A stretch of DNA of 14,177 nt from Anaerolineae bacterium (lineage in GTDB: Bacteria; Chloroflexota; Anaerolineae; B4-G1; SLSP01), in the NCBI GenBank assembly GCA_016927095.1, contig JAFGNI010000102.1:1-14177 (forward strand), in the 5' to 3' direction. The position numbers and the translations under genes were made by a program. The notes under the pieces are model-generated. The model worked only from the letters and a program-made list of their open reading frames with translations. It was not told the origin of the DNA and searched no databases. Positions 6,736 to 14,144 of this stretch are shown in pieces (within the stretch, counting starts at the first letter, position 1; each line of letters begins with the position of its first letter).

Positions 6736-8454
6736 TCAATCCCAGTGGAATTCCTCGAGGGCCAGGCCCCCGACAAACTCGCGCAAGAGCGAGTTCTCCG
6801 GCACCAGATCCCGATCCACGGGCTGGAACCACTGCAGGAAGGCCAGCAGGCGCTTGGCCTCAACCCATTGGGGTGCCTCTGGGTCGACCTGCAGCAGCAG
6901 CGGCTCGGCAAGGGGTTTGAGTACCGCTAGCTCATAGACCAGCGCGGAGTTGAACATCACATCCGCATATTCCTGATAGGGGAAGATGTGGCGTTTTTCG
7001 CCGCGGCGGACGCTCTCCCATCGCCGGAGCGTGTCGGTCGCGCTGTATCCACGGGTGCGCGCATCGCGTGTGATGCGGCGAATTAGGCGCGTGTCGGTGG
7101 TGGGAACGCGATTGTGCCGGTCGAGGTTGAGCTGGGTCAATGCAGAGACATAGACGCGGAACAGGATGTCGTCCTGTAGTGAGTAGACAAGATCGGGGTT
7201 GAGCGCGTGAATGCCCTCCACGAGGATCATCTGCTCCGGCTGTAGTTGTACAACGGCCCCGGGTTCGCGCTCCCCGGTATAGAAGTTGAACCTCGGCAAC
7301 TGCACCTCGTCGCCCTTCATCAGAGCCTGGAGCTGTTCATTGAAATGCGGTAGATCGAGGGCCTCCAACGCCTCGAAGTCGTACTCGCCCGATGCGTCCT
7401 TTGGCGTGTCGTCGCGGTTCACGAAGTAGTTGTCGAGTTCCAGTGCGAAGGGCCGGATGCCGTGTGCCAAAAGCTGGACGGCCAGCCGCTTGGAGAAGGT
7501 GGTCTTTCCTGACGAAGAAGGGCCGGCGATCAACACAAGGCGGATCTGGTCCCTGCGCTCATAGATCTGCCGCGCGATGCCGGCGATCACTTGTTCGTGG
7601 AGCGCTTCCGAGACCAGGATGATCTCACGAATGCGGCCCCGCTGGATGGCCCGGTTCAGCCCCCCTACATTCTCTGTCTCGAGCCGCCGTAGCCAACTCC
7701 CGTACTCTCGGAAGACCCGTTTGAGCTGTGGATAGCGAATGGGTTCCTGGAGCCGGGTCGGTTCATGCCGGCGAGGGAACTGCAGGATGAACCCTTCTTC
7801 CCAGCGGAGAAGGCGAAAATAGTTGAGATAGCCGGCGCTGGGCACCATATAGCCGTGGAAATAGTCGCGGTAGCCATCGAGGCCGTAGAGTCGCAGATAG
7901 GCCTTCTGGGAACGGTTCCGCCCCTCGAAGATCGCTACTTTGTCGGTCTCGGTCCGGCCCGTAAAGATCTCAAGCGCTCGATCAAGGGCCACTTCCTCCT
8001 CTCGCAGGATGGGCACATCTGCGTCGATAAGGTGTTGCATCTCCTCTGCCAGTCGTTGGAGCTCTTCATCGGTGAAGGGCGGACGATTCCGCGCTTCACA
8101 GAAGTAGCCCCCGTACGGCAGGGAGTGATCGACGTAGATCGCGACGCCGGGGAAGATCCGATGTGCGGCTGCTACCATGAGGAAGGTCAGCGAGCGCCGG
8201 TAGATGCGTACGCCATCAGATTCCGAGAGATCGATGGGCTTCACACAGCAGTCGCGCTCGACGCGGTAGGTGAGTTCACGGAGGTGCCCATCGACGAGGG
8301 CTGCGATCAGGGGGGCCTCAGGATCAGGACATGCGACTTTCAGGAACGCCTCTAGCTCGGTGCCAACGGGGCCCTCGAAGGTTGTACCGTCCGGGAGCGT
8401 GATCAGGGCTGTCTGGCGGGGCGGGGCGGGTGTGATCTGTCGCGTGTCCTTCAT
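6736..8454 (-). CDS. TGS/SAD-like domain fused to a uridine kinase-like P-loop kinase
   Basis: A 572-residue cytosolic fusion. Residues about 15-80 resemble a TGS domain. About 85-230 resemble the second additional (editing) domain of threonyl-tRNA synthetase (RRSLTFLMVAAAHRIFPG, then GYMVPSAG). About 300-500 form a phosphoribulokinase/uridine kinase-type domain with Walker A GPSSSGKT (311-318), LDNYFVNRDDTP after strand 2, and ILVEGIHALNP (410-420). Proteins of this architecture are usually annotated as uridine or nucleoside kinases, transferring phosphate from ATP to a nucleoside, but the true substrate is uncertain. The two metal-binding motifs of a working editing domain are replaced (Phe91/Ala95 and Phe199/Met203), so editing is not expected. 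The start is ATG 8454; the Shine-Dalgarno is weak. It heads a two-gene unit with the propeller protein, under the promoter at 8497-8524. Confidence 0.88.
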   Translation of the reverse strand: MKDTRQITPAPPRQTALITLPDGTTFEGPVGTELEAFLKVACPDPEAPLIAALVDGHLRELTYRVERDCCVKPIDLSESDGVRIYRRSLTFLMVAAAHRIFPGVAIYVDHSLPYGGYFCEARNRPPFTDEELQRLAEEMQHLIDADVPILREEEVALDRALEIFTGRTETDKVAIFEGRNRSQKAYLRLYGLDGYRDYFHGYMVPSAGYLNYFRLLRWEEGFILQFPRRHEPTRLQEPIRYPQLKRVFREYGSWLRRLETENVGGLNRAIQRGRIREIILVSEALHEQVIAGIARQIYERRDQIRLVLIAGPSSSGKTTFSKRLAVQLLAHGIRPFALELDNYFVNRDDTPKDASGEYDFEALEALDLPHFNEQLQALMKGDEVQLPRFNFYTGEREPGAVVQLQPEQMILVEGIHALNPDLVYSLQDDILFRVYVSALTQLNLDRHNRVPTTDTRLIRRITRDARTRGYSATDTLRRWESVRRGEKRHIFPYQEYADVMFNSALVYELAVLKPLAEPLLLQVDPEAPQWVEAKRLLAFLQWFQPVDRDLVPENSLLREFVGGLALEEFHWD

Positions 8455-8490
8455 AGTAGGTTGGCCTCGTTGACCGGGAATGGGCTAAGC

Positions 8491-8507
8491 GACGGTAGTA
8501 TACCGTC
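8491..8507. promoter_or_regulatory. Perfect 7-bp dyad over the kinase -10 box
   Basis: GACGGTA, GTA, TACCGTC: a perfect inverted repeat with a 3-base centre. It covers the minus-strand -10 box TATACT, as expected for a repressor operator. It may also be an incidental hairpin, but it would lie at the transcript's 5' end and has no T-run. Confidence 0.45.
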
Positions 8508-8524
8508 TTTGAGGTGTTTGTAAA
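8497..8524 (-). promoter_or_regulatory. Promoter of the kinase/propeller operon
   Basis: The minus strand reads TTTACA (8519-8524), a 16-base spacer, then TATACT (8497-8502); each hexamer is 5/6 to consensus. The predicted start is near 8490, about 36 bases before ATG 8454. No equally good plus-strand promoter for the hydrogenase is visible in the shared gap; the best is TAAACT preceded by a poor -35. Confidence 0.6.
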
Positions 8525-8595
8525 GCAGTGGCGATTTGCAGTTCTGCCGGGCACGGCTAAACTGACCGTAGGTACTGGTTGAGGGAGGTGTGGCA

Positions 8596-9444
8596 ATGAA
8601 GCGTTTTGCCGTGTTACAGCTATCCGGTTGTGCGGGATGCGAGGTCTCACTCCTCAATGCTGACGCTTGGGTGGATAGATTCACCCTCACCTATATGCCC
8701 TTGGTCGTGTCAGCCGATGATGTACCTGAGGTTGACACGCTGTTGATCAGTGGCGGCGTTCGGACCGATGAGGATCTCTATAAGCTCCGGCGCGCGGTGA
8801 AGCGCGCCCACGAGGTCGTTGCCGTGGGCACCTGCGCGATCTCGGGCGGTGTCGCCAACCTCGGGGATCGCGATGAGGTGCGCGAGCTCTTCCTGGTACA
8901 CTCGGAGCGCCATCACGTGCCCCGTCTTCTTTCGAAAAGCCACCCTGTGGACGCTTATGTCAATGTGGACCTCTACTTGCCGGGATGCCCCCCGACGCCC
9001 GAGCTCTTCATGGCTGTCCTCGAGGATCGTGAGGCCTTTCAGGCGAGCAAGACTGTCTGCCAGGAGTGTGGGCGCAAGAAGTTGCCTGATATGAAACCCG
9101 ACCACCTCGTTGGCTTCCAGAGCGGTGTGGTTCTTCCCGGTATCTGCCTGATCAACCAGGGTTATCTGTGTGTGGGTTCGTCGACGCGCGGTGGGTGCCG
9201 CGCCCCGTGTCCGCGTGCCGGGCACCCGTGTGTTGGCTGTCGGGGTCCCTCGGACGTCTTCATTGAACGGGAGTCCCAGGTCTGGTTGACGAGCATCAAG
9301 CGTGTCTTCAATTCGCTCACCAACATACCTGAGGACGAGCTCGATGCGGCGCTGCGATCTCCTCAGCTGGCCCTGTTCCTCTTCCAGTTCTCAGACTACG
9401 CGGATGGCACCCGGCCCCCACGACCGAAAGAGAAGGTGCTGTGA
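8596..9444 (+). CDS. [NiFe] hydrogenase small (Fe-S) subunit, group 3-like
   Basis: Electron-transfer subunit that carries electrons between the NiFe site and a soluble acceptor. Counting from ATG 8596 (282 residues), the proximal [4Fe-4S] ligands are Cys12 and Cys15 (GCAGCE), Cys80 (GTCAISGG) and Cys131 (LPGCPP). Further cysteines at 155, 158, 184, 192, 201, 205, 212 and 215 can hold two more clusters, as in methyl-viologen-reducing (Mvh-type) and related group 3 enzymes. There is no Tat signal and no membrane anchor, so the enzyme is cytosolic. I chose ATG 8596 because GGGAGGTG (8583-8590) is ideally spaced; a GTG at 8590 would lie on the Shine-Dalgarno itself. One base separates its stop from the large-subunit ATG. 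The subgroup (3b, 3c or 3d) cannot be settled without a tree. Confidence 0.92.
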   Translation: MKRFAVLQLSGCAGCEVSLLNADAWVDRFTLTYMPLVVSADDVPEVDTLLISGGVRTDEDLYKLRRAVKRAHEVVAVGTCAISGGVANLGDRDEVRELFLVHSERHHVPRLLSKSHPVDAYVNVDLYLPGCPPTPELFMAVLEDREAFQASKTVCQECGRKKLPDMKPDHLVGFQSGVVLPGICLINQGYLCVGSSTRGGCRAPCPRAGHPCVGCRGPSDVFIERESQVWLTSIKRVFNSLTNIPEDELDAALRSPQLALFLFQFSDYADGTRPPRPKEKVL

Positions 9445-9445
9445 T

Positions 9446-10765
9446 ATGGCGACACTGACATTTCCGCTCAGCCGTTTGGAAGGCCACGCGCGCGTGGAGA
9501 TTGAGGTCCGTGATGGCGAGGTGCTCGCGGCGCGCTTTCAGGCCACGGAGTACCGGGGCTTTGAGTATCTTGTTCGGGGTGGTCCGGCGGAGCAAATGCC
9601 TGTCATCGTGCCGCGTATCTGTGGTGTTTGTTCGACGGCGCATCATGTGGCTGCGGTGCGGACACTGGAGGATATCTACGGCGTGACGCCGCCGCCCCTC
9701 GCCCAGAAGCTCCGGGAGCTCCTTATGCTCGGCCAACTGCTGCAGAACCAGGCGACCTCCCTGTTCCTCTTCACCATGCCCGATCGCTTTGGTGTCGATA
9801 GCCTGTTCGACACTGGAGAAGCCACGTTCCGGGGGGCTATGCCGGTGGAGACGCGGACGCATGCGCTACAGGTGCGACAGGTAGGGACACACCTGATCGC
9901 GTTAGCCGGCGGGCAGTTCATTCATCCGGTTAAGGCTGTCGTCGGCGGTGTAACCTCTGGTATCGATGCCGCAGCTGCCGCCAAGATGCGCGAGGAGCTC
10001 GAATGGGCTTTGCCCGTGGCAGCAGAGCTGTTTGACTCATATTGGCGCGCCTCCCAAGCGCTGTCAAAGCGCTTGGGAACCTGGGGAGATGACGAGCCTG
10101 CCTGCTATATCACCTCGGTCGGACCTGAGCACCCTAACTACTACGGCGATCAGGTTCGAGTGCTGGGCTGCCGTGACGAGGGCGATGTCTGTACGATCTT
10201 CCCTGCCAGCGCCTACGAGTCATTTCTGACGGTGGAGGAAAACGACTATAGCTATGCTCTTCAGACGAGCTACCAAGGAAACGTCTTGCGGGCAAACAGC
10301 CTTGCGCGGATCAACCTGATTCAGAAGATGGGGACGCCTAGGGCCGATGGCTATCTGACGCGTTTCCATGAGGAGTTCGGCCGACCTGCGCACGCGATTC
10401 TGCTCTTCGATCTGGCTCGGGGCATAGAACTGGTGTACGCGATCGAGCGCTCATTGGAGATACTCTCGGATCCGCTGGACCAGGAAGACACGGGTGTGGC
10501 CTACACCCCTTGTGATGGGGAGGGCTATGGCCTGGTTGAGGCGCCTCGGGGTCCTCTCATTCACCATTATGTTGTAGAGGACGGCAAGATTGCCAGGGCA
10601 GAGTTCATCATTCCGACGATCCACAATCTCTTGGCGATCGAGCGCGCGCTCCGGGTCGCCGCTCGCCGGTACGTGACCCTTCACGCCGTTGATCTGGAGC
10701 TAGAGCGCGCTGTCGGTCGTGTGGTGCGTGCTTTTGATCCCTGCATTGCTTGCGCCACCCACTGA
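9446..10765 (+). CDS. [NiFe] hydrogenase large (catalytic) subunit lacking a C-terminal extension
   Basis: Catalytic subunit that oxidises or forms H2. Counting from ATG 9446 (439 residues), the N-terminal active-site motif is RICGVCSTAHH (57-67) with Ni ligands Cys59 and Cys62, preceded by the conserved RLEGH (10-14). The C-terminal motif is FDPCIACATH with Cys433 and Cys436, and the TGA stop follows His439 directly. Most large subunits carry a short tail after this His that a specific endopeptidase removes after nickel insertion; here there is none, and reading past the TGA would add only three codons before TAG. Shine-Dalgarno AAGGTG lies within the end of the small-subunit gene, and coupling is likely. 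No hyp genes, protease, diaphorase or heterodisulfide-reductase partner lie within the window. A 10-bp inverted repeat sits inside the gene (10052-10078). Confidence 0.93.
   Translation: MATLTFPLSRLEGHARVEIEVRDGEVLAARFQATEYRGFEYLVRGGPAEQMPVIVPRICGVCSTAHHVAAVRTLEDIYGVTPPPLAQKLRELLMLGQLLQNQATSLFLFTMPDRFGVDSLFDTGEATFRGAMPVETRTHALQVRQVGTHLIALAGGQFIHPVKAVVGGVTSGIDAAAAAKMREELEWALPVAAELFDSYWRASQALSKRLGTWGDDEPACYITSVGPEHPNYYGDQVRVLGCRDEGDVCTIFPASAYESFLTVEENDYSYALQTSYQGNVLRANSLARINLIQKMGTPRADGYLTRFHEEFGRPAHAILLFDLARGIELVYAIERSLEILSDPLDQEDTGVAYTPCDGEGYGLVEAPRGPLIHHYVVEDGKIARAEFIIPTIHNLLAIERALRVAARRYVTLHAVDLELERAVGRVVRAFDPCIACATH
10052..10078. repeat. Perfect 10-bp inverted repeat inside the hydrogenase large-subunit gene
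   Basis: TCCCAAGCGC and GCGCTTGGGA (10052-10061 and 10069-10078) around TGTCAAA. It could form a stable mRNA hairpin within the coding region. No T-run follows. A related GCGCTTGG recurs at 10793-10800, after the stop codon. Confidence 0.6.
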
Positions 10766-10780
10766 GCCGCCGCCTAGGGA

Positions 10781-10792
10781 GCGGGCGCCCGC
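10781..10792. repeat. GC palindrome after the hydrogenase genes
   Basis: GCGGGCGCCCGC is a perfect 12-bp palindrome 15 bases after the large-subunit stop. It has no T-run, so it is not a canonical terminator; it may only slow polymerase or protect the 3' end. No convincing promoter for the next gene is seen in 10766-10856, so read-through into it is plausible. Confidence 0.35.
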
Positions 10793-10856
10793 GCGCTTGG
10801 CGTCCACACCGCAGGCACAGCCCAGGTGATTGGCGCTGTCGCTAGAGGAGTTCTTG

Positions 10857-12008
10857 ATGTCATACTGTCGACAGTATCAGATCCTGTTGGCCTTTGGCCT
10901 CCTGCTTCTCTTGTTGCCAATGGCACAACCCGCCAGAGCGCAGGCGGGTACCGTTTTCCATACCGTGAAGCCCGGCGAGAACCTGTTCCGCATCGCCCTC
11001 TACTATGGCACGACGGTCGACGCCATCCAAGCCGCCAACGGGCTAACCTCCGTCTACATCATGGTGGGCCAGCAGTTGTTGATACCGGGGGCCACCAACG
11101 TAGCACCACCGTCTGTCCCGTTGACACCGCCCCCGGAGGGCGGCGTAGCCGGTGAACCGACGCCTGTGCCTACGGCTGCCGTGGGCGATATCAGTGCGCG
11201 CACCTACTTGGTGCAGTCTGGGGATACGCTGACCGCCATTGCGGCGCGATTCGGCGTCTCGCCGTGGCACTTGCGAGACATCAACGGCCTTTCGAGCTCC
11301 AGCCTGATCTACGCCGGCATGGAGTTGATCCTGACGGGCTCCTCCACCCAGGAATCTGAGCCAGCTGCTACACCAACGCCTGAGCCCCAAGTCGAGACTA
11401 CCCCCGAGGTGCCCGCGACTGAGACGGTCACGCCAGAAGCTACTGCGACGCCGGCAGCCGGCGAGAGGACCTATACTGTGCAGCGCGGCGACACGCTTAC
11501 GCAGATTGCTGCGCGTTTTGGCACCTCAGTTGCCGCGCTCTCGCGGCTCAACAGCATCGCCAACCCCTCCCAGATCTATGTGGGGCAGGTTCTGCGGTTG
11601 ACAGGCACTGCCCCGGCGCCCACAGGCGCCGGAAAGCTGATCGTGGTGGATCTGTCCGACCAACATATGTGGGCCTACGAGGGTGACCAGTTGGTATTCT
11701 CCTTCGTCGTGTCCACAGGCGCGGCGCCCTCCTATACAGCTGCCGGTGACTTTCGGATCCAGAGCAAGATCCCCAATGCTTACGGTTCAGCGTGGGATCT
11801 CTGGATGCCCTGGTGGTTGGGCATCTACTATGCCGGCTCTGTCGAGAATGGCATCCACGCCCTGCCGATCCTGTCCAACGGTCAAACCCTCTGGGCCGGC
11901 TATCTTGGCACACCCGTCTCCTACGGCTGTGTTGTCCTGGGCACCCAAGAGGCTGAGCTGCTCTACAACTGGGCGGAGATTGGCACGCCCGTCTCAATCC
12001 GTTACTAG
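10857..12008 (+). CDS. Exported L,D-transpeptidase (YkuD) with three LysM domains
   Basis: Predicted peptidoglycan-modifying enzyme acting outside the membrane. Counting from ATG 10857 (383 residues), residues 1-28 are a Sec signal with a poly-Leu core and a likely cut after ARA. LysM domains, which bind glycan strands, lie at about 34-77, 116-160 and 205-249, separated by linkers rich in Pro, Thr and Glu. A YkuD catalytic domain spans about 259-381 with conserved His334 (NGIHALP) and nucleophile Cys358. The usual SHGC motif reads SYGC (355-358), a Tyr in place of the His. The start is chosen for AGAGGAG (10844-10850) six bases upstream; a TTG at 10830 in the same frame lacks such support. 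The transporter gene follows with its Shine-Dalgarno overlapping this stop. Amidase-like or structural roles are possible if the Tyr variant is inactive. Confidence 0.9.
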   Translation: MSYCRQYQILLAFGLLLLLLPMAQPARAQAGTVFHTVKPGENLFRIALYYGTTVDAIQAANGLTSVYIMVGQQLLIPGATNVAPPSVPLTPPPEGGVAGEPTPVPTAAVGDISARTYLVQSGDTLTAIAARFGVSPWHLRDINGLSSSSLIYAGMELILTGSSTQESEPAATPTPEPQVETTPEVPATETVTPEATATPAAGERTYTVQRGDTLTQIAARFGTSVAALSRLNSIANPSQIYVGQVLRLTGTAPAPTGAGKLIVVDLSDQHMWAYEGDQLVFSFVVSTGAAPSYTAAGDFRIQSKIPNAYGSAWDLWMPWWLGIYYAGSVENGIHALPILSNGQTLWAGYLGTPVSYGCVVLGTQEAELLYNWAEIGTPVSIRY

Positions 12009-12016
12009 GAGGCCCC

Positions 12017-13327
12017 ATGGAGACCCAGACTAAGCCTAAACTCAACTATTCCCGGACACTGCTTATCGGCTTCGGATTCTTTGGCATCAGCGTCCTATGG
12101 ACCCTCTACAATGCCTACGTCCCCATCTTCTTGCAGGCAGGTAATCCGAGATTCGATGCGCCTGGCGAGGTCGGCTTCGGCTTTGAAGCCGGCTTGACTG
12201 GGGTGATCATGACCCTTGACAACATCGCCGCGTTCTTCCTGTTGCCGGCGATCGGCGTCTGGTCGGACCGGGTCTGGACGAGGGTAGGGCGTCGCATGCC
12301 CTTCATCCTGGTCTTGGCTCCCATCTCGATCATAGCCTTTGTCTTGATACCCTTTGCGGTCAACGCGATTCCCGCCGATCTCAGCGGACAAGCCGGGATG
12401 TTGCGGTCGCAGCTTGTGCTCTTCATGGTCGCGATCGGGGTCTTCCTGACGGCGATGGCTGCCTTCCGGACCCCTGTCATTGCGTTGATGCCCGATTTGA
12501 CCCCGAGCCCTCTCCGCTCTCAGGCCAACGGCATCATCAATCTGATGGGGGGCGTCGGCACGCTCTTGGCCACCTTGGCGGGGGGGCTTCTCTATGGCAT
12601 GGGGCGCGTGGTACCCTTCGTTTTCGGGGGCCTGTTGATGGCCTTCGCCATCACGATGCTCTTCCTCCTCGTCAAGGAGAAGCGAGAAGGTGTCTCCGAA
12701 TCCGCCTCCGACGAGGAGGGACTTGGCGCGCTGCGAGCGCTCACGGCGGTCTCTCCCGAGGCCCGCCGCAGCCTGGCGTTCCTGATGGGCGCGATCTTCT
12801 GCTGGTTCGTGGGGTACAACGCCGTTGAGACCTTCTTGACCTCCTATGGCGTCAGCGAGTTAGGGATGTCGCCTGGTACAGCCGCACTGCTGATGGGTGT
12901 GGCTTCGCTGTCTTTCCTCGTCTTCGCGGTGCCCTCCGGGTACATCGCGGCTCGTTTCGGGCGACGCCGGACCATCATCACTGGGCTGACTGTCTTCGGG
13001 TTGCTGCTGGCCGTCAACTTCTTTCTCCAAAATCCCGCGCTGATCTGGCCCATCATGGGTATTGGGGGCCTGGGATGGGCGTTGGTCAACATTAACTCAC
13101 TTCCCATGGTTGTAGATACCGCCGCGTCCGATGCAGACCTGGGGACCTATACCGGCTTCTACTATCTGGCGTCACAGCTTGCCGCTGTAGCCGGTCCGAC
13201 GATCAACGGGTTCATCGTCCAATGGGGAGGGGGCGACTACAACCTAATTTTCCTCGTGACGCCTGCCTTTTTCCTCCTCGCGATCCTCTGCATGCTTGGT
13301 GTGACCCGAGGTGAGGCTGTAGGATAA
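12017..13327 (+). CDS. MFS transporter, SLC45/sucrose-symporter-like
   Basis: A 436-residue inner-membrane carrier with about 12 membrane segments and a central cytoplasmic loop (about 218-250, acidic, with VSESASDEE). The family cue is the loop after the second or third helix, GVWSDRVWTRVGRRMPFI (80-97), close to the SDR..R.GRRRPFI pattern of SLC45 and plant sucrose carriers. RTPVIALMPDLTPSPLRSQA (about 151-170) is the matching conserved stretch after helix 5, and GRRRTIITG in the second half repeats the loop motif. This suggests proton- or sodium-coupled uptake of a sugar or glycoside, but the substrate is not known. ATG 12017 has AGGAGG (12007-12012) overlapping the transpeptidase stop, so the two genes are coupled. 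No terminator is visible before the folE promoter. Confidence 0.85.
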   Translation: METQTKPKLNYSRTLLIGFGFFGISVLWTLYNAYVPIFLQAGNPRFDAPGEVGFGFEAGLTGVIMTLDNIAAFFLLPAIGVWSDRVWTRVGRRMPFILVLAPISIIAFVLIPFAVNAIPADLSGQAGMLRSQLVLFMVAIGVFLTAMAAFRTPVIALMPDLTPSPLRSQANGIINLMGGVGTLLATLAGGLLYGMGRVVPFVFGGLLMAFAITMLFLLVKEKREGVSESASDEEGLGALRALTAVSPEARRSLAFLMGAIFCWFVGYNAVETFLTSYGVSELGMSPGTAALLMGVASLSFLVFAVPSGYIAARFGRRRTIITGLTVFGLLLAVNFFLQNPALIWPIMGIGGLGWALVNINSLPMVVDTAASDADLGTYTGFYYLASQLAAVAGPTINGFIVQWGGGDYNLIFLVTPAFFLLAILCMLGVTRGEAVG

Positions 13328-13341
13328 ATCTACTCAAAATA

Positions 13342-13370
13342 TTGACAAAATATGTTCAATGCGCTATACT
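13342..13370 (+). promoter_or_regulatory. Strong sigma-70 promoter for folE
   Basis: TTGACA (13342-13347, perfect), a 17-base spacer, then TATACT (13365-13370, 5/6). It sits in an AT-rich island between the transporter stop and folE. The predicted start is near 13377, giving a leader of about 120 bases. Two direct copies of CAAAATAT (13335-13342 and 13346-13353) are 11 bases apart and flank the -35. No match to the THF or preQ1 riboswitch patterns I know is evident in the leader. Confidence 0.75.
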
Positions 13371-13496
13371 GGTATCGTTTGCTGAGGTATTGGGCTTTGT
13401 GCTCTGTCTTGCTGCAGCGGGAACAAGTAGAAGAAGCAGGATTCGGCGCGGCGGATGGGGTTGGTGAGAGTTGTCAAGTTACCAGGAGATATGAAG

Positions 13497-14144
13497 ATGG
13501 ACAAGCCACTTGAGATTACGCCAAGTTACTATGATGTTTTCCGGAACGATCTGTTGGATGAGCCGTTTGACGAGTGCAACAACGAGATCGAGTGTGCGGT
13601 CGGTATGATTCTGGAGGCCATCGGCGAGGATGTCGAACGTGAGGGCCTCCAGAGAACACCTGGTCGCGTTGCGCGCATGTACGAAGAGTTGACGGCGGGC
13701 TATCACGTCGATCCAGACCACCTGATCAACGGCGCGCTTTTCGACGTCCAGTACAACGAGATGGTGCTCGTGCGTGACATCGATTACTACAGCCTATGTG
13801 AGCATCACATGTTGCCGTTCCTGGGCAAGGCCCACGTGGCCTATATCCCTGAGAACAAGGTGATTGGCCTCAGCAAGATTCCCCGCATTGTGGAGATGTT
13901 TGCGCGCCGGCTTCAGGTTCAGGAACGTATGACGCAGCAGATTGCCGAGTTCCTGGATGAAACACTGCATCCTCGGGGTGTGGCTGTGGTGGTGGAAGGA
14001 CTGCATATGTGTGCGGCAATGCGTGGTGTCAAGAAGGCCAACGCCCGCATGACCACCAGCGCGATGCTTGGCGAGTTCAAGGATGATCAGGCAGTGCGGG
14101 CTGAGTTCTTTGAGCACATCCAGCGCACCGCTGTCCATTTCTAG
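13497..14144 (+). CDS. folE: GTP cyclohydrolase I
   Basis: Converts GTP to 7,8-dihydroneopterin triphosphate, the first step toward tetrahydrofolate and other pterins and, in many bacteria, queuosine; it acts as a cytosolic homodecamer. Counting from ATG 13497 (215 residues), the zinc and catalytic residues lie in [10 protein letters not shown] (Cys101, His103, His104) and [11 protein letters not shown] (His170, Cys172). [13 protein letters not shown] (53-65), [20 protein letters not shown] and the final TSAMLGEF are also typical. Both zinc Cys residues are present, so it is the zinc-dependent FolE1 class. The start is chosen because AGGAG (13484-13488) is eight bases before ATG 13497; ATG 13491 is too close to it and ATG 13455 has only a distant, weak site. 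It is transcribed from its own promoter. The 33 bases after the stop show no complete terminator. Confidence 0.95.
   Translation: MDKPLEITPSYYDVFRNDLLDEPFDECNNEIECAVGMILEAIGEDVEREGLQRTPGRVARMYEELTAGYHVDPDHLINGALFDVQYNEMVLVRDIDYYSLCEHHMLPFLGKAHVAYIPENKVIGLSKIPRIVEMFARRLQVQERMTQQIAEFLDETLHPRGVAVVVEGLHMCAAMRGVKKANARMTTSAMLGEFKDDQAVRAEFFEHIQRTAVHF

Noticed and set aside
7765..8355. Plus-strand ORF of 196 codons opposite the kinase gene
   Set aside because: Antisense shadow of a strongly conserved coding frame; no recognisable domain or ribosome-binding site.
8324..8690. Minus-strand ORFs across the divergent gap and hydrogenase start
   Set aside because: They overlap the kinase promoter and the start of the small-subunit gene, and show no family features.
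10766..10792. TGA after the hydrogenase C-terminal motif as a recoded selenocysteine or frameshift hiding a tail
   Set aside because: Read-through gives only three Ala codons before TAG, so no tail would result.
11548..12045. Minus-strand ORF of 165 codons opposite the L,D-transpeptidase
   Set aside because: Arg/Pro/Ser-rich translation typical of an antisense frame in GC-rich DNA.
13377..13496. Riboswitch in the folE leader
   Set aside because: No match by eye to THF, preQ1 or other riboswitch cores I know; only weak local pairing was seen.
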